In this document: positions 1-8,415 of the stretch, one piece after another | Layout of the letters: the number at the start of each line of letters is the position of its first letter | Position numbering within the stretch: position 1 is the stretch's first letter | From: Candidatus Brevefilum sp. | Lineage (GTDB): Bacteria; Chloroflexota; Anaerolineae; Anaerolineales; Anaerolineaceae | Length of the DNA: 57,745 nt | Reading direction: 5' to 3' | Assembly (NCBI GenBank): GCA_029210815.1 | Contig: JARGGB010000010.1 | Span: 1 to 57,745, forward strand | Position numbers and translations under genes: made by a program | The notes under the pieces: generated by a model | The model's database searches: none | The model's input: the letters and a program-made list of their open reading frames with translations, nothing else | What the model was told of the DNA's origin: nothing

Positions 1-1899
1 GTGATTTCGGATGATTATGTGGACCGCGAGTTTGGCACAGGTGCGCTGAAGATCACCCCTGCACATGACCCCAATGACTACGAGATCGGCATGCGTCATA
101 ACCTGGAATTCATCAACGTTCTCAACAAGGATGCCACGATCAATGCGAAGGGTGGACCTTATGAAGGCATGGATCGCTTTGAATGCCGCCAGAAATTGTG
201 GTCGGATATGGAAGAAGCGGGTTTGGTGATCAAGGTAGAGCCCTATTTGATGAAGGTGCCGCGCTCACAGCGCGGCGGTGAGATCGTCGAACCGATGATC
301 TCTACCCAATGGTTTGTGGACGTTCAGGAGATGGCGGGTGCCGCATTGGGGGCTGTCAAGGACGGCAGGATAGAGATTATCCCTGAGCGCTTTAAAAAGG
401 TGTATTACAACTGGATGGAAAACATCCGCGACTGGTGCATCAGCCGGCAGTTATGGTGGGGGCATCCGATCCCGGTCTGGTACTGCGATGAATGTAATGA
501 GATGACGGTGTCACGTGAAGACCCGGACAAATGCCAGAACTGCGGGAGCACAAAGCTGCGCCAGGACCCGGATGTGCTGGACACCTGGTTCTCATCAGCA
601 CTGTGGCCTTTCTCGACCCTGGGATGGCCGGATCAAACCCCTGACCTGGCTTATTTTTATCCAACCACAGTGATGGAAACAGCCTATGACATCCTGTTTT
701 TCTGGGTGGCACGGATGATCATGGCAGGCCTGGAATTCACCGGTGAGGTGCCATTCCACACCGTCTATCTTCACGGGCTGATTCGCGATGAGAACGGTCA
801 GAAAATGAGCAAGACCAAGAACAACGTCATCGACCCGCTTGAGGTGATGGATGAATTGGGCACGGATGCCTTACGGTTCACGCTGCTGGTCGGGTCAACA
901 CCCGGGAACGATACGAACCTTTCCCTGAAAAAGGTTGAAGCTAACCGTAACTTTGCCAACAAGCTCTGGAATGCCGGACGCTTTTTAATCGGCAATATCG
1001 ACAAGATGCCCGCTGAGATGGAAGGTGAACCGAATTGGACCCTCCCGGACAGTTGGATCTGGGCTCGCACCAAGCAATTGAGCGAGACAGTTAATCGCTT
1101 ATTTGAGACGTATCAGTTCGGCGAAGCGGGGCGCCAGATTTATGACTTCTTCTGGACGGAATTTGCGGATTGGTATTTGGAAATCGCCAAGGACCAGATT
1201 GCTGAGGGCGGTGACCGGGCTTACACGACCATTCAAACTTTGGTAAAAGTCTTTGATATCTGCCTGCGGTTTTTGCATCCCTTTACACCCTTTGTGACCG
1301 AAGCCTTGTGGGGGCACTTGAAGGAAGCAGCCCGGGAGGTCTCACCAGAACTGGCACCTGAGGGTGGCTGGGAAGATGCCCTGATCATCGCGCAATGGCC
1401 TGAAAGGATGGCATTTGAGGGATGGGAAGGCCAGGCTGTGGAAGACTTTACGCTGATCCAGGAGATGGTGCGCGCGATTCGTAACATTCGTGCGGAGTAT
1501 AAGGTTCAACCCGGTCATAAAATCGCCTGCATGATTAGCGCAGGAGAAAAGTTTGAAATGATCAAGGCACAGCGGCAAAGCTTTGTGTCATTGGCTGGGA
1601 TAGACCCGGACAATTTGAAGATTATTGTTGAACCATTGGCCCCAAACGATGACGCGATCAGCCTGGTGGTCACGCCGGTTGAGATTTCACTGCCCTTAGC
1701 TGGTTTGGTGGATGTTGAAGCAGAACGCGAAAGGCTTGAGAAAGAGCTTGAAGAAGCTGAAGGTCAGATCAAACGATTGGAGAAATTACTCGCCAGTCCC
1801 TTTGTTAAAAAAGCCCCCGCTGAAGTTGTTGAAAAGGAACGGCAAAAATTGGCGACTTACCGGGACACTGCGGAGAAGATCAGGCAGCAATTAGGGTAA
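1..1899 (+). CDS. valS: Valyl-tRNA synthetase, 3' part (5' end outside window)
   Basis: Charges tRNA-Val with valine in the cytoplasm (class I aminoacyl-tRNA synthetase). The 632 visible residues begin inside the editing (CP1) domain; the GTG at position 1 is only an internal codon. The catalytic KMSK signature is at about residues 268-271, followed by the anticodon-binding helical domain. The last ~60 residues form the charged coiled-coil arm typical of ValRS. The HIGH motif and roughly 250 N-terminal residues must lie upstream of the window. A strong terminator follows directly. Identification is secure; only the 5' boundary is unknown. Confidence 0.97.
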   Translation: MISDDYVDREFGTGALKITPAHDPNDYEIGMRHNLEFINVLNKDATINAKGGPYEGMDRFECRQKLWSDMEEAGLVIKVEPYLMKVPRSQRGGEIVEPMISTQWFVDVQEMAGAALGAVKDGRIEIIPERFKKVYYNWMENIRDWCISRQLWWGHPIPVWYCDECNEMTVSREDPDKCQNCGSTKLRQDPDVLDTWFSSALWPFSTLGWPDQTPDLAYFYPTTVMETAYDILFFWVARMIMAGLEFTGEVPFHTVYLHGLIRDENGQKMSKTKNNVIDPLEVMDELGTDALRFTLLVGSTPGNDTNLSLKKVEANRNFANKLWNAGRFLIGNIDKMPAEMEGEPNWTLPDSWIWARTKQLSETVNRLFETYQFGEAGRQIYDFFWTEFADWYLEIAKDQIAEGGDRAYTTIQTLVKVFDICLRFLHPFTPFVTEALWGHLKEAAREVSPELAPEGGWEDALIIAQWPERMAFEGWEGQAVEDFTLIQEMVRAIRNIRAEYKVQPGHKIACMISAGEKFEMIKAQRQSFVSLAGIDPDNLKIIVEPLAPNDDAISLVVTPVEISLPLAGLVDVEAERERLEKELEEAEGQIKRLEKLLASPFVKKAPAEVVEKERQKLATYRDTAEKIRQQLG

Positions 1900-1917
1900 T
1901 ATCCAATCAAAAGTCAT

Positions 1918-1960
1918 AAAAGCCAGAGCAGTTTTATTTCTAACTGCTCTGGCTTTATTA
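1918..1960 (+). terminator. Intrinsic terminator after valS
   Basis: A near-perfect inverted repeat (arms 1918-1933 and 1942-1956, AAAGCCAGAGCAGTT and its complement) begins about 20 nt after the valS stop. The loop is short and T-containing. A short T/A-rich run follows, so it could also serve the convergent gene ending at 2001. Confidence 0.85.
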
Positions 1961-2000
1961 GTTTAAAGAATGGATTGTCATTCAGAAAAAGATCCGTTAT

Positions 2001-3734
2001 TTACCGATGATTGGTCACCCGGTCATATTCCCGCTGCATGATGCGCCGAAGGATTGCCAGGGAAGTAGCATAGGTTGAATCGACGCCAAAGTATGACAGG
2101 GTGCCTGCACCCAGGTTTTCACCCTTGGTAAGGGGGGTGTCCGATGCATAATGCAGGATGCCCATATCAAATGGTAAGCCATAAAGATTGACGATCTCAT
2201 CAACCGGGTGGCGTTTTGGGCGGAAGAGTTCATAAACAGCTGACATATAAGGGCCAGATTCCATTTCAATATCGGTGTAACCTTCACGGTAAATGACTTC
2301 CATCACACCGGCGTTTTGCAGGTAGGTACCCAAAACCGAGACGGATTTCTGATTGTCAAGCACGGTGCCGTAAACCAAATAGGGGCTGACATCTGATGCT
2401 GCAAAACAATTGTTATAGATAAAGGTATTGTGGGAGTGCTCATCGTAGGTCACATTAGGGATGATCACATCACCCCGTCGTCCGTTCAATGTGGCTGCTT
2501 TGCCCATGATGTAAATGCCCAGCATGGGGCAGGTATGCTCAGCGATCTTCACCAGCAGGTTATATGCCGCCAGACCAAGGGGATAGTCAATATTGAGAAT
2601 TAAAGCATCGCTTTGGGCAAGAAAGGACCAGTCGGCATCCTCGCCAACAAAGGTTTCTGGTGTCAGGCGGGGATCGATGGTATTCGGGTTGAGGTCGGAT
2701 AAGGCGATGATTTGCGCTTCAACGTCAAAGGCATGTTCGCTCGGGATGCGGTGGATACCGTACTCTTTTTCATAGTCTGCCTGTGCCTGGATTAAATCCT
2801 TTCCCCGGGAGGTGGACTGGTATTTCTTCAATATGTAATAAAGGAAGTTTTCAGGGCGTGAAGGAACTTCTTCCTGGCTGATATCCCGCCATTCTGCCAG
2901 CAGATCTTCATCACCTTCCGTTTGGAGAAATTGCGTTAATCGGTCCTGCTGGATCAGGGCAAAACCTGAGAGCAGATTGGGGATGCTGTGTGGGTTGCTG
3001 GAGATGAAATAAACGGGGCGTTCGGTAATATCAGCAAAATTGACTTCAATGTTGTCCCACCAATACCGGGTTGCACGCCGATATTCATTCAAGGAACCGC
3101 TGAAAAGCTGTACTTCCAGATCTAATTTTCTAGAACGAATATCATGCAGCATGGGGATGAAGCGATCGCCCCAAATTGTCTTCAGCCGAATCAGATCTTC
3201 CAGGGATATACGCAGGCGTTCTGCCAGCTTTTCCAAATCCTCTGCCGATTCAGGCGATAGTTGGTTGAATTCTTGTTCAGGCCAATCCAATAACAAAGCA
3301 TTCAATTTGTTCCATTCAATCTGGTAGGCTGTCATAATTGGGATGACGTCATCAATGTCCGATCGGGATGCGATGTAACAGGCAAGTAAGCCGCTTCCGT
3401 TATAAAAACACCGCCGTCGGCGTGCCCTTGCCGCAACTTCTTGCCAATCTTCAATATTCTTGAGGCCAGATTGCTCAAAGACTGTTGCGCTTTGACCAAG
3501 GAGTACCGCCTGCACCTGCGGCATACATTCGGGAAGACGGAGATTGGCATAGATGAAAGAAGAGACATCGGGGGTTTCTGTTCGCGCCAGGATGTGCAGC
3601 GAAGAATTGATCCCGGCATGAACTTCTTCCAGTGTGCGAATGCGCACACGTGTGGTTGAGCGCAGCAGGGAATAAATCGTGCGGATATAAAGATCGATTT
3701 CTTCTGATGCCAGTGTTGGGACGGTTCTTTCCAT
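2001..3734 (-). CDS. Conserved protein of unknown function with a nucleoside-phosphorylase-like C-terminal part
   Basis: A 577-aa soluble protein with no signal peptide or membrane segment. I cannot name it with confidence; it may belong to a family catalogued as DUF6909. The N-terminal ~350 residues look mostly helical. The C-terminal third contains GKAATLNGRRGDVIIP and later DIEMESGPYMSAVYE. These resemble the phosphate/base-site and 'ME' ribose-binding segments of purine nucleoside phosphorylase and MTA/SAH nucleosidases. A nucleoside- or nucleotide-cleaving activity is therefore possible, but this is inference. The start at 3734 is supported by a GAGGA ribosome-binding site about 5 nt upstream. 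The gene is monocistronic, convergent with valS and divergent from the HAD-rsmI pair. Confidence 0.8.
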   Translation of the reverse strand: MERTVPTLASEEIDLYIRTIYSLLRSTTRVRIRTLEEVHAGINSSLHILARTETPDVSSFIYANLRLPECMPQVQAVLLGQSATVFEQSGLKNIEDWQEVAARARRRRCFYNGSGLLACYIASRSDIDDVIPIMTAYQIEWNKLNALLLDWPEQEFNQLSPESAEDLEKLAERLRISLEDLIRLKTIWGDRFIPMLHDIRSRKLDLEVQLFSGSLNEYRRATRYWWDNIEVNFADITERPVYFISSNPHSIPNLLSGFALIQQDRLTQFLQTEGDEDLLAEWRDISQEEVPSRPENFLYYILKKYQSTSRGKDLIQAQADYEKEYGIHRIPSEHAFDVEAQIIALSDLNPNTIDPRLTPETFVGEDADWSFLAQSDALILNIDYPLGLAAYNLLVKIAEHTCPMLGIYIMGKAATLNGRRGDVIIPNVTYDEHSHNTFIYNNCFAASDVSPYLVYGTVLDNQKSVSVLGTYLQNAGVMEVIYREGYTDIEMESGPYMSAVYELFRPKRHPVDEIVNLYGLPFDMGILHYASDTPLTKGENLGAGTLSYFGVDSTYATSLAILRRIMQREYDRVTNHR

Positions 3735-3859
3735 TCGGGTCCTCTTCCTTCAGCAGTTATTTTTTGTCTTTGATGCTGATAATTTTACCTGTTTTTATGA
3801 ATCTTTTCTGATAATTTACAGCGTTTTGGTATGATTTTTGGTTTTATCGACCCCACAAC

Positions 3860-3868
3860 TGATATAAT
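3860..3868 (+). promoter_or_regulatory. Extended -10 promoter of the HAD-rsmI pair
   Basis: TGATATAAT matches the extended -10 consensus TGnTATAAT. Transcription would start near 3875, giving a leader of about 37 nt before the GTG start at 3912. No good -35 box is visible, as is usual for extended -10 promoters. Confidence 0.55.
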
Positions 3869-3911
3869 TAGCATGATTTTGGGTTTATTCTTATTGGTAA
3901 GGGAATTAGCT

Positions 3912-4532
3912 GTGATCAGGACGATAATTTTTGATTTTGGCGGCGTGCTTTACAACATGCCTGATTCAAAACGTGTCAACAAGTGGATGAAAATTTTTGG
4001 ATTCAACCAGGATCCTGAAGTTTTGGAAATGTTAGCCAACCCGAATGAGTCCCGGTTGGTTAATGACATATGTTTGGGAAAGATCTCAGAGGACGCGGCG
4101 TGGCGAATGATGCATACCAAATGGCGCATCAAACCGGAAACCATTCGGCGTTTTCGAAATCATTTTTTCTCCAAACGGCATTTAAATCACCAATTGGTTC
4201 GATTTATGAATGAACTGCATAAAGATTATCAACTGGGAATTTTGAGCAATGCGGGTGATCAATCGCGTTCCTTGATGACGGATATTTTTCATTTAGATCA
4301 AGTAGTTGATGAAATTATCATCTCTGCTGAGGAGGGCGTTATCAAACCGGATATTGAGATTTATCAAATTGCTATGGCGCGTTTGGAAACCAAACCGGAA
4401 GAATCCCTTTTTTTGGACGATTATGACAAAAATGTTAAAGCTGCTTTTGATTTTGGAATGAAAGCCATCCAGTTCAAAGATAATGAGCAAGCTATTACCA
4501 TGATCCGCGAGCTGCTCAGGGAGGAGGGCTGA
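3912..4532 (+). CDS. HAD-superfamily (subfamily IA) hydrolase
   Basis: A 206-aa cytoplasmic phosphatase-like protein of the haloacid dehalogenase superfamily. Motif I is FDFGGVL at the very N-terminus, with the second Asp replaced by Gly as in many YihX-like members. Motif II is ILSNAG, motif III is the Lys of IKPDIEIY, and motif IV is LFLDDYDKN. The reading frame is open further upstream, to 3831. GTG at 3912 is preferred because AAGGGA lies about 7 nt before it and because it places motif I at the N-terminus. The substrate is unknown. It sits 3 bp upstream of rsmI and is probably co-transcribed with it. Confidence 0.88.
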   Translation: MIRTIIFDFGGVLYNMPDSKRVNKWMKIFGFNQDPEVLEMLANPNESRLVNDICLGKISEDAAWRMMHTKWRIKPETIRRFRNHFFSKRHLNHQLVRFMNELHKDYQLGILSNAGDQSRSLMTDIFHLDQVVDEIIISAEEGVIKPDIEIYQIAMARLETKPEESLFLDDYDKNVKAAFDFGMKAIQFKDNEQAITMIRELLREEG

Positions 4533-4535
4533 AAT

Positions 4536-5204
4536 ATGCTTTATCTTGTTTCTACACCGATTGGGAACCTTGGGGATATCACTATGCGCGCTTTAGAGGT
4601 TTTACGTGCTGTGGATTTGATTGCCAGTGAAGACACTCGCAAGACCTCCATTTTGTTGAATCATTACGATATCCACAAACCGCAGAAAAGTTATCATGCT
4701 TTCAATGAGAAGAAGGTTGTCCCCAAGCTGATTGAGAAATTGCTTGAAGGAGAATCGATCGCTGTTGTGACCAACGCCGGCACACCAGCAATATCTGACC
4801 CGGGCTATTCCCTCGTTCGGGCTGCGATTGATAATGACATCAAGGTTACAGCAATCCCGGGACCATCAGCCGTGATTATGGCACTGACTTTGTCGGGCTT
4901 ACCTGCGCACAGTTTTACTTTCAAAGGTTTTCCTCCGCGCAAGTCAGGTGCGCGTCAGCGTTTTATCGCTGATGATGGGGAGTCAGCCCATACTCAAATT
5001 TTTTATGAAAGTCCTTACCGCATTCAAGCCTTTTTAGAAGACGCTCTCATTGTACTTGGTGATAGAGAGGCTGTTGTGGCAAACGATCTGACCAAAAAAT
5101 TTGAAAGTCTTTATCGTGGAAAATTGAGTGACTTAATTGAAATATTCAAAGCAGAACAGCCGCGGGGTGAGTATACCGTGGTTATTGAAGGCAAAAGGGA
5201 TTAA
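4536..5204 (+). CDS. rsmI: 16S rRNA (cytidine-1402-2'-O)-methyltransferase RsmI
   Basis: Uses SAM to methylate the ribose of C1402 in helix 44 of 16S rRNA, in the decoding site. The 222-aa protein has the canonical tetrapyrrole-methylase-fold signatures: [15 protein letters not shown] at the N-terminus, [22 protein letters not shown], and PGPSAVI. A strong GGAGGAGGG precedes the start. It is convergent with the yhhQ-like transporter, 5 bp away. A second, diverged RsmI family member is encoded at 12591-13292; this copy is the one with all the family-typical motifs. Confidence 0.96.
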   Translation: MLYLVSTPIGNLGDITMRALEVLRAVDLIASEDTRKTSILLNHYDIHKPQKSYHAFNEKKVVPKLIEKLLEGESIAVVTNAGTPAISDPGYSLVRAAIDNDIKVTAIPGPSAVIMALTLSGLPAHSFTFKGFPPRKSGARQRFIADDGESAHTQIFYESPYRIQAFLEDALIVLGDREAVVANDLTKKFESLYRGKLSDLIEIFKAEQPRGEYTVVIEGKRD

Positions 5205-5209
5205 GTTCT

Positions 5210-5941
5210 TTAAAATTTAAAGGGGTTCAGGTTTTGGGGTTCTTCGAAAACGTCGATCCCTTCAGAACGCTTAAGGGTGTTGACGAGAAGGTAGGTGAAG
5301 GGTGTGACCAGGGCTTCAAAGGTGACTTTGAAGATATAATTGGTGATCGTCAAGCTCCAGAAAAGGCTCCATGGAAATACACCGACGAGAGAAGCAACTA
5401 AAATGAAAGTAAAAGTATCGACGGCTTCCCCGACGATCGTACTGCCGATGGTTCTGGTCCAGAGATGTTTGCCCTTAGTCAAGACCTTTAATAAAGCCAT
5501 CAATATGGCGTTTGAAAAGGAGCCTGCGAAATAGCCGGCAAGGCTGGCAAGGATGATGCCGCCAGAACTCATGCTCCCCAGAATCTGGTTGTATGTTTCC
5601 TGCCCTACCTGATTTTGCCAGGTGGCTTCCCCAGGTAAGACCTGTACCAGCCAAAACACAAGTGCGCTGAAGATGAGTGCCCCAAAGCCGATCCAGATGA
5701 TCCTTCGGGAGCGTTTGAAGCCGTAAACTTCGGTGATGACATCGCCCAGGATATAACTGATTGGGAACAGAAGCGTACCAGCATCAAAGCTTAAAGGGAC
5801 TCTTCCAATGCTGACACCCCAATCGATGATTTTAGCGGATGAAGCAATGTTGCTCAGGACAAGCACGGTGACATAGGTCACCGTGATAATATCGAGGAAT
5901 TTGAAACCCGCTATTTGTGATTTTGCTTTTTCTTGATTCAT
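5210..5941 (-). CDS. yhhQ: Queuosine precursor transporter, YhhQ/VUT family
   Basis: A 243-aa integral membrane protein with about six hydrophobic segments. It carries the family signature GDVITEVYGFKRSRR between the second and third segments. YhhQ-type proteins import queuosine precursors (preQ0/preQ1 in E. coli). No de novo queuosine genes (queC, queD, queE, queF) are seen in the window, so import could feed the TGT homologue encoded at 11495-12589; that link is inference. The gene has its own promoter, with a TATAAT only 7 nt before the ATG. Confidence 0.92.
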   Translation of the reverse strand: MNQEKAKSQIAGFKFLDIITVTYVTVLVLSNIASSAKIIDWGVSIGRVPLSFDAGTLLFPISYILGDVITEVYGFKRSRRIIWIGFGALIFSALVFWLVQVLPGEATWQNQVGQETYNQILGSMSSGGIILASLAGYFAGSFSNAILMALLKVLTKGKHLWTRTIGSTIVGEAVDTFTFILVASLVGVFPWSLFWSLTITNYIFKVTFEALVTPFTYLLVNTLKRSEGIDVFEEPQNLNPFKF

Positions 5942-5948
5942 GTGAATA

Positions 5949-5954
5949 ATTATA
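5949..5954 (-). promoter_or_regulatory. -10 box of yhhQ, predicted leaderless
   Basis: On the minus strand TATAAT ends 7 nt before the ATG at 5941, so the transcript would start at or within a base or two of the start codon. No ribosome-binding site fits in the remaining sequence. Confidence 0.5.
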
Positions 5955-5989
5955 TAACGATGGACTGATTAGGTAAAGTAGACCCGGAT

Positions 5990-6733
5990 ATGAACCGTTT
6001 CTTTTTAGAGCCGTATCTAATAACAGATGAGCGTGTTAATTTTCCTGAAGCTGTTGAACACCAGATCATTTCTGTGCTGCGTTTGCGATCAGGCGATGTT
6101 GTGGAAGTGCTGGACAACCAGGGCTGCCTTTATCGCGTATCCCTTGAAGTCGATTTAGAGAAGAGATCGGTTATAGGACTAGTGATGACTCAAGAAGTTG
6201 CTTCGGCGGAACCTGCTGTAAAGATTATTTTGTGCTTCGGTATGACAAGCCGGGATAAGGTGGAATGGATTTTGCAAAAAGGGACTGAAATCGGCGTCGC
6301 TGAATTTTCGCCATTCATTTCTTCACGAACCCTGGTTCAGTCTGCAGCTATATCAGAAAAGAAATTGGTACGATGGGAAAGGATCATCCGTGAAGCAGCA
6401 GAGCAATCCCATCGGGGACGATTACCGAAGCTCAATCAACCGCAGGATTTTGAGGCTTGTTTGTCTTCAAGTGCTGCAGCCAACAGCCTCTCCTTAATTG
6501 CCTGGGAAGGTGATGATTCAGATCAGATGAATATCGCTCAAAGTCTTCTTGGTTTTGAGGGAAGTTCAATCGCTCTTTATGTTGGACCCGAAGGTGGATT
6601 TTCTAATGAGGAAATTCTTTTGGCAAAAGCGTTTGGCTGCCGTGTGGTGACTCTGGGTGACCGGATTTTGCGAATGGAGACCGCTGCGATTGTTTTTCCG
6701 GTAATTGTACTTCATGATTTGGGCGAGCTGTAG
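5990..6733 (+). CDS. rsmE: 16S rRNA (uracil-1498-N3)-methyltransferase RsmE
   Basis: Methylates N3 of U1498 in helix 44 of 16S rRNA (SPOUT family, trefoil-knot fold). The 247-aa protein has an N-terminal PUA-like RNA-binding region starting MNRFFLEP. The family motifs ILQKGTEIGV, REAAEQSHRG, YVGPEGGFS and LGDRILRMETAA build the SAM-binding knot. Length and motifs match the family fully. It is divergent from the yhhQ-like gene, 48 bp away. It is one of several genes in the first 18 kb whose target lies in the ribosomal decoding region. Confidence 0.96.
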   Translation: MNRFFLEPYLITDERVNFPEAVEHQIISVLRLRSGDVVEVLDNQGCLYRVSLEVDLEKRSVIGLVMTQEVASAEPAVKIILCFGMTSRDKVEWILQKGTEIGVAEFSPFISSRTLVQSAAISEKKLVRWERIIREAAEQSHRGRLPKLNQPQDFEACLSSSAAANSLSLIAWEGDDSDQMNIAQSLLGFEGSSIALYVGPEGGFSNEEILLAKAFGCRVVTLGDRILRMETAAIVFPVIVLHDLGEL

Positions 6734-6818
6734 TGGTTTACAATTAGAATGTGTTACGATTTTACAGCTTAGCCAGCGGCTTACAGGTATCTTAATTAAT
6801 TGTTGACAGGAGAATGAT

Positions 6819-7742
6819 TTGTCCAAACATTGTATAATCGTCAATCCGATTGCAGGCAGAGGCGCTGGTAAAAAGGCGATCCCTGAAATTGAATCCTATT
6901 TGAATGCCCTGGGCATAGATTACGATTTGCTGGTGACAAATGAACCCGGCCATGGCATCAAATTGGCTGAAGAAGCGGGTTCGAATGGGTACCAGACTGT
7001 GGTCGCTGTGGGTGGCGATGGCACAGCAAATGAGGTCATCAACGGCTTAATGCATGCAAAGAACAGCGGTAAACTTTCATCACGCCTGGCTGTATTACCC
7101 GTTGGCAGGGGCAATGATTTCTCTTTTGGGATGGGTGTGCCGCAAGATCTTGAAGCAGCCTGTAAGCTTTTAGGGGATGGGCATACCAGAATGATTGATG
7201 TGGGATTTGTTAAGGGGGGCGATTACCCTGAAGGACGCTATTTTGGGAATGGGGTTGGCATTGGTTTTGATGCTGTGGTTGGCTTTGAAGCAGAGAAATT
7301 GCCTCGTTTTATTACCGGTATGCCGGCTTACCTGATTGCCGCGTTAAAAACGATATTTTTGTATTTTAATGCGCCCGATTTGCGGGTAGATATTGATGGG
7401 CAGGTCATAGAACAAGCCTGCCTGATCGTCTCATTAATGAACGGCAAACGGATGGGCGGCGCGTTTATGTTTGCACCCGAGTCTGAACCGGATGACGGCT
7501 TGTTGAATCTATGTATTGCGGGACAGGTGTCACGAATTGGTGTTTTGGGCTTGTTCCCAAAGGTGATGTCAGGCACACAAAGGGACCACGAAGCTATCCT
7601 TATGCCGGTTGGCAAGACTATCCGTATTGAAGCCATTACTGGCAGCTTACCGGTGCACGCTGACGGTGAAACCATATGCGTTGCAGGTAAAAATTTAGAA
7701 GTGACAATATTGAAACAACAATTAGAAATGGTTTGCGAGTAA
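6819..7742 (+). CDS. Diacylglycerol kinase-family lipid kinase (YegS/DagK-like)
   Basis: A 307-aa cytoplasmic lipid kinase with the ATP-binding motifs NPIAGRGAGKK (residues ~8-18) and VGGDGTANEVINGL (~66-79). The C-terminal beta-sandwich domain is typical of DAG/sphingosine kinases. It starts with TTG at 6819, preceded by CAGGAGA at a good spacing, and no upstream ATG is available. It ends 4 bp before the plsC start, so the two probably form a phospholipid-metabolism operon. The exact lipid substrate cannot be read from the sequence. Confidence 0.9.
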   Translation: MSKHCIIVNPIAGRGAGKKAIPEIESYLNALGIDYDLLVTNEPGHGIKLAEEAGSNGYQTVVAVGGDGTANEVINGLMHAKNSGKLSSRLAVLPVGRGNDFSFGMGVPQDLEAACKLLGDGHTRMIDVGFVKGGDYPEGRYFGNGVGIGFDAVVGFEAEKLPRFITGMPAYLIAALKTIFLYFNAPDLRVDIDGQVIEQACLIVSLMNGKRMGGAFMFAPESEPDDGLLNLCIAGQVSRIGVLGLFPKVMSGTQRDHEAILMPVGKTIRIEAITGSLPVHADGETICVAGKNLEVTILKQQLEMVCE

Positions 7743-7746
7743 TTCA

Positions 7747-8415
7747 ATGCTTCTTTGGGTAGTGAATAAAATTATCAAGTGTATTACTAATTTGATATTG
7801 AAAATTGATGATGCTGAGCTGGCAAAGGTGCCCAGGGAAGGCCCATTAATTGCAGCAGCGAATCACGTCAATTTTCTAGATGCCCCGGTTCTAATTACCC
7901 ATCTTTATCCGCGAAAGACTACCGGCCTAGTCAAAAAGGAGACATGGGACAAACCATTTTTAGCCTTTTTGTTTAATTTATGGGAAGGCATCCCAATTGA
8001 TCGGGACATTGCAGATTTTGTAGCATTCAAACAAGCCAAACAAGCACTGAAGGATAAGAAAATCCTGGCAGTCACACCGGAAGGCACACGCAGTGAAGAT
8101 GGTCAACTAAAACGGGGGAAACCCGGTATATCGATTCTCGCCAGTAAGACTGATGCACCAATTATTCCGATCGCTTATTGGGGACATGAAAATTTTATTC
8201 GGAATATCAAACGCTTAAAACGAACCCCGATGAACATCAAGGTTGGCAAAACGTTCCGGCTAAATTTCAGCGGCAAAACAAAGAGTAAAGAATTGATGCA
8301 GGATGCAGCAGATGCCGTTTTGCTTGAAATTAAAAAATTATTACCTGAAAAATACCATGGGGTGTATTCTGAAATCAGCATCGAAGACGAAAGTTTGATC
8401 CAGTTCTTAGATTAG
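7747..8415 (+). CDS. plsC: 1-acyl-sn-glycerol-3-phosphate acyltransferase (PlsC family)
   Basis: Transfers an acyl chain to lysophosphatidic acid at the membrane, giving phosphatidic acid. The 222-aa protein has the acyltransferase block I NHVNFLD (HX4D), block III-like PEGTRSEDG, and a proline block (PIIPIAYWG). An N-terminal hydrophobic stretch probably anchors it. It is 4 bp downstream of the lipid kinase gene. Its 3' end overlaps the end of the convergent RsmF-like gene by 9 bp. Other acyl acceptors are possible within the family. Confidence 0.9.
   Translation: MLLWVVNKIIKCITNLILKIDDAELAKVPREGPLIAAANHVNFLDAPVLITHLYPRKTTGLVKKETWDKPFLAFLFNLWEGIPIDRDIADFVAFKQAKQALKDKKILAVTPEGTRSEDGQLKRGKPGISILASKTDAPIIPIAYWGHENFIRNIKRLKRTPMNIKVGKTFRLNFSGKTKSKELMQDAADAVLLEIKKLLPEKYHGVYSEISIEDESLIQFLD

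Noticed and set aside
6803-6838. TTGACA followed by TATAAT around the start of the lipid kinase gene
   Set aside because: The spacing is 24 bp, far from 16-18, and the TATAAT lies inside the coding sequence.
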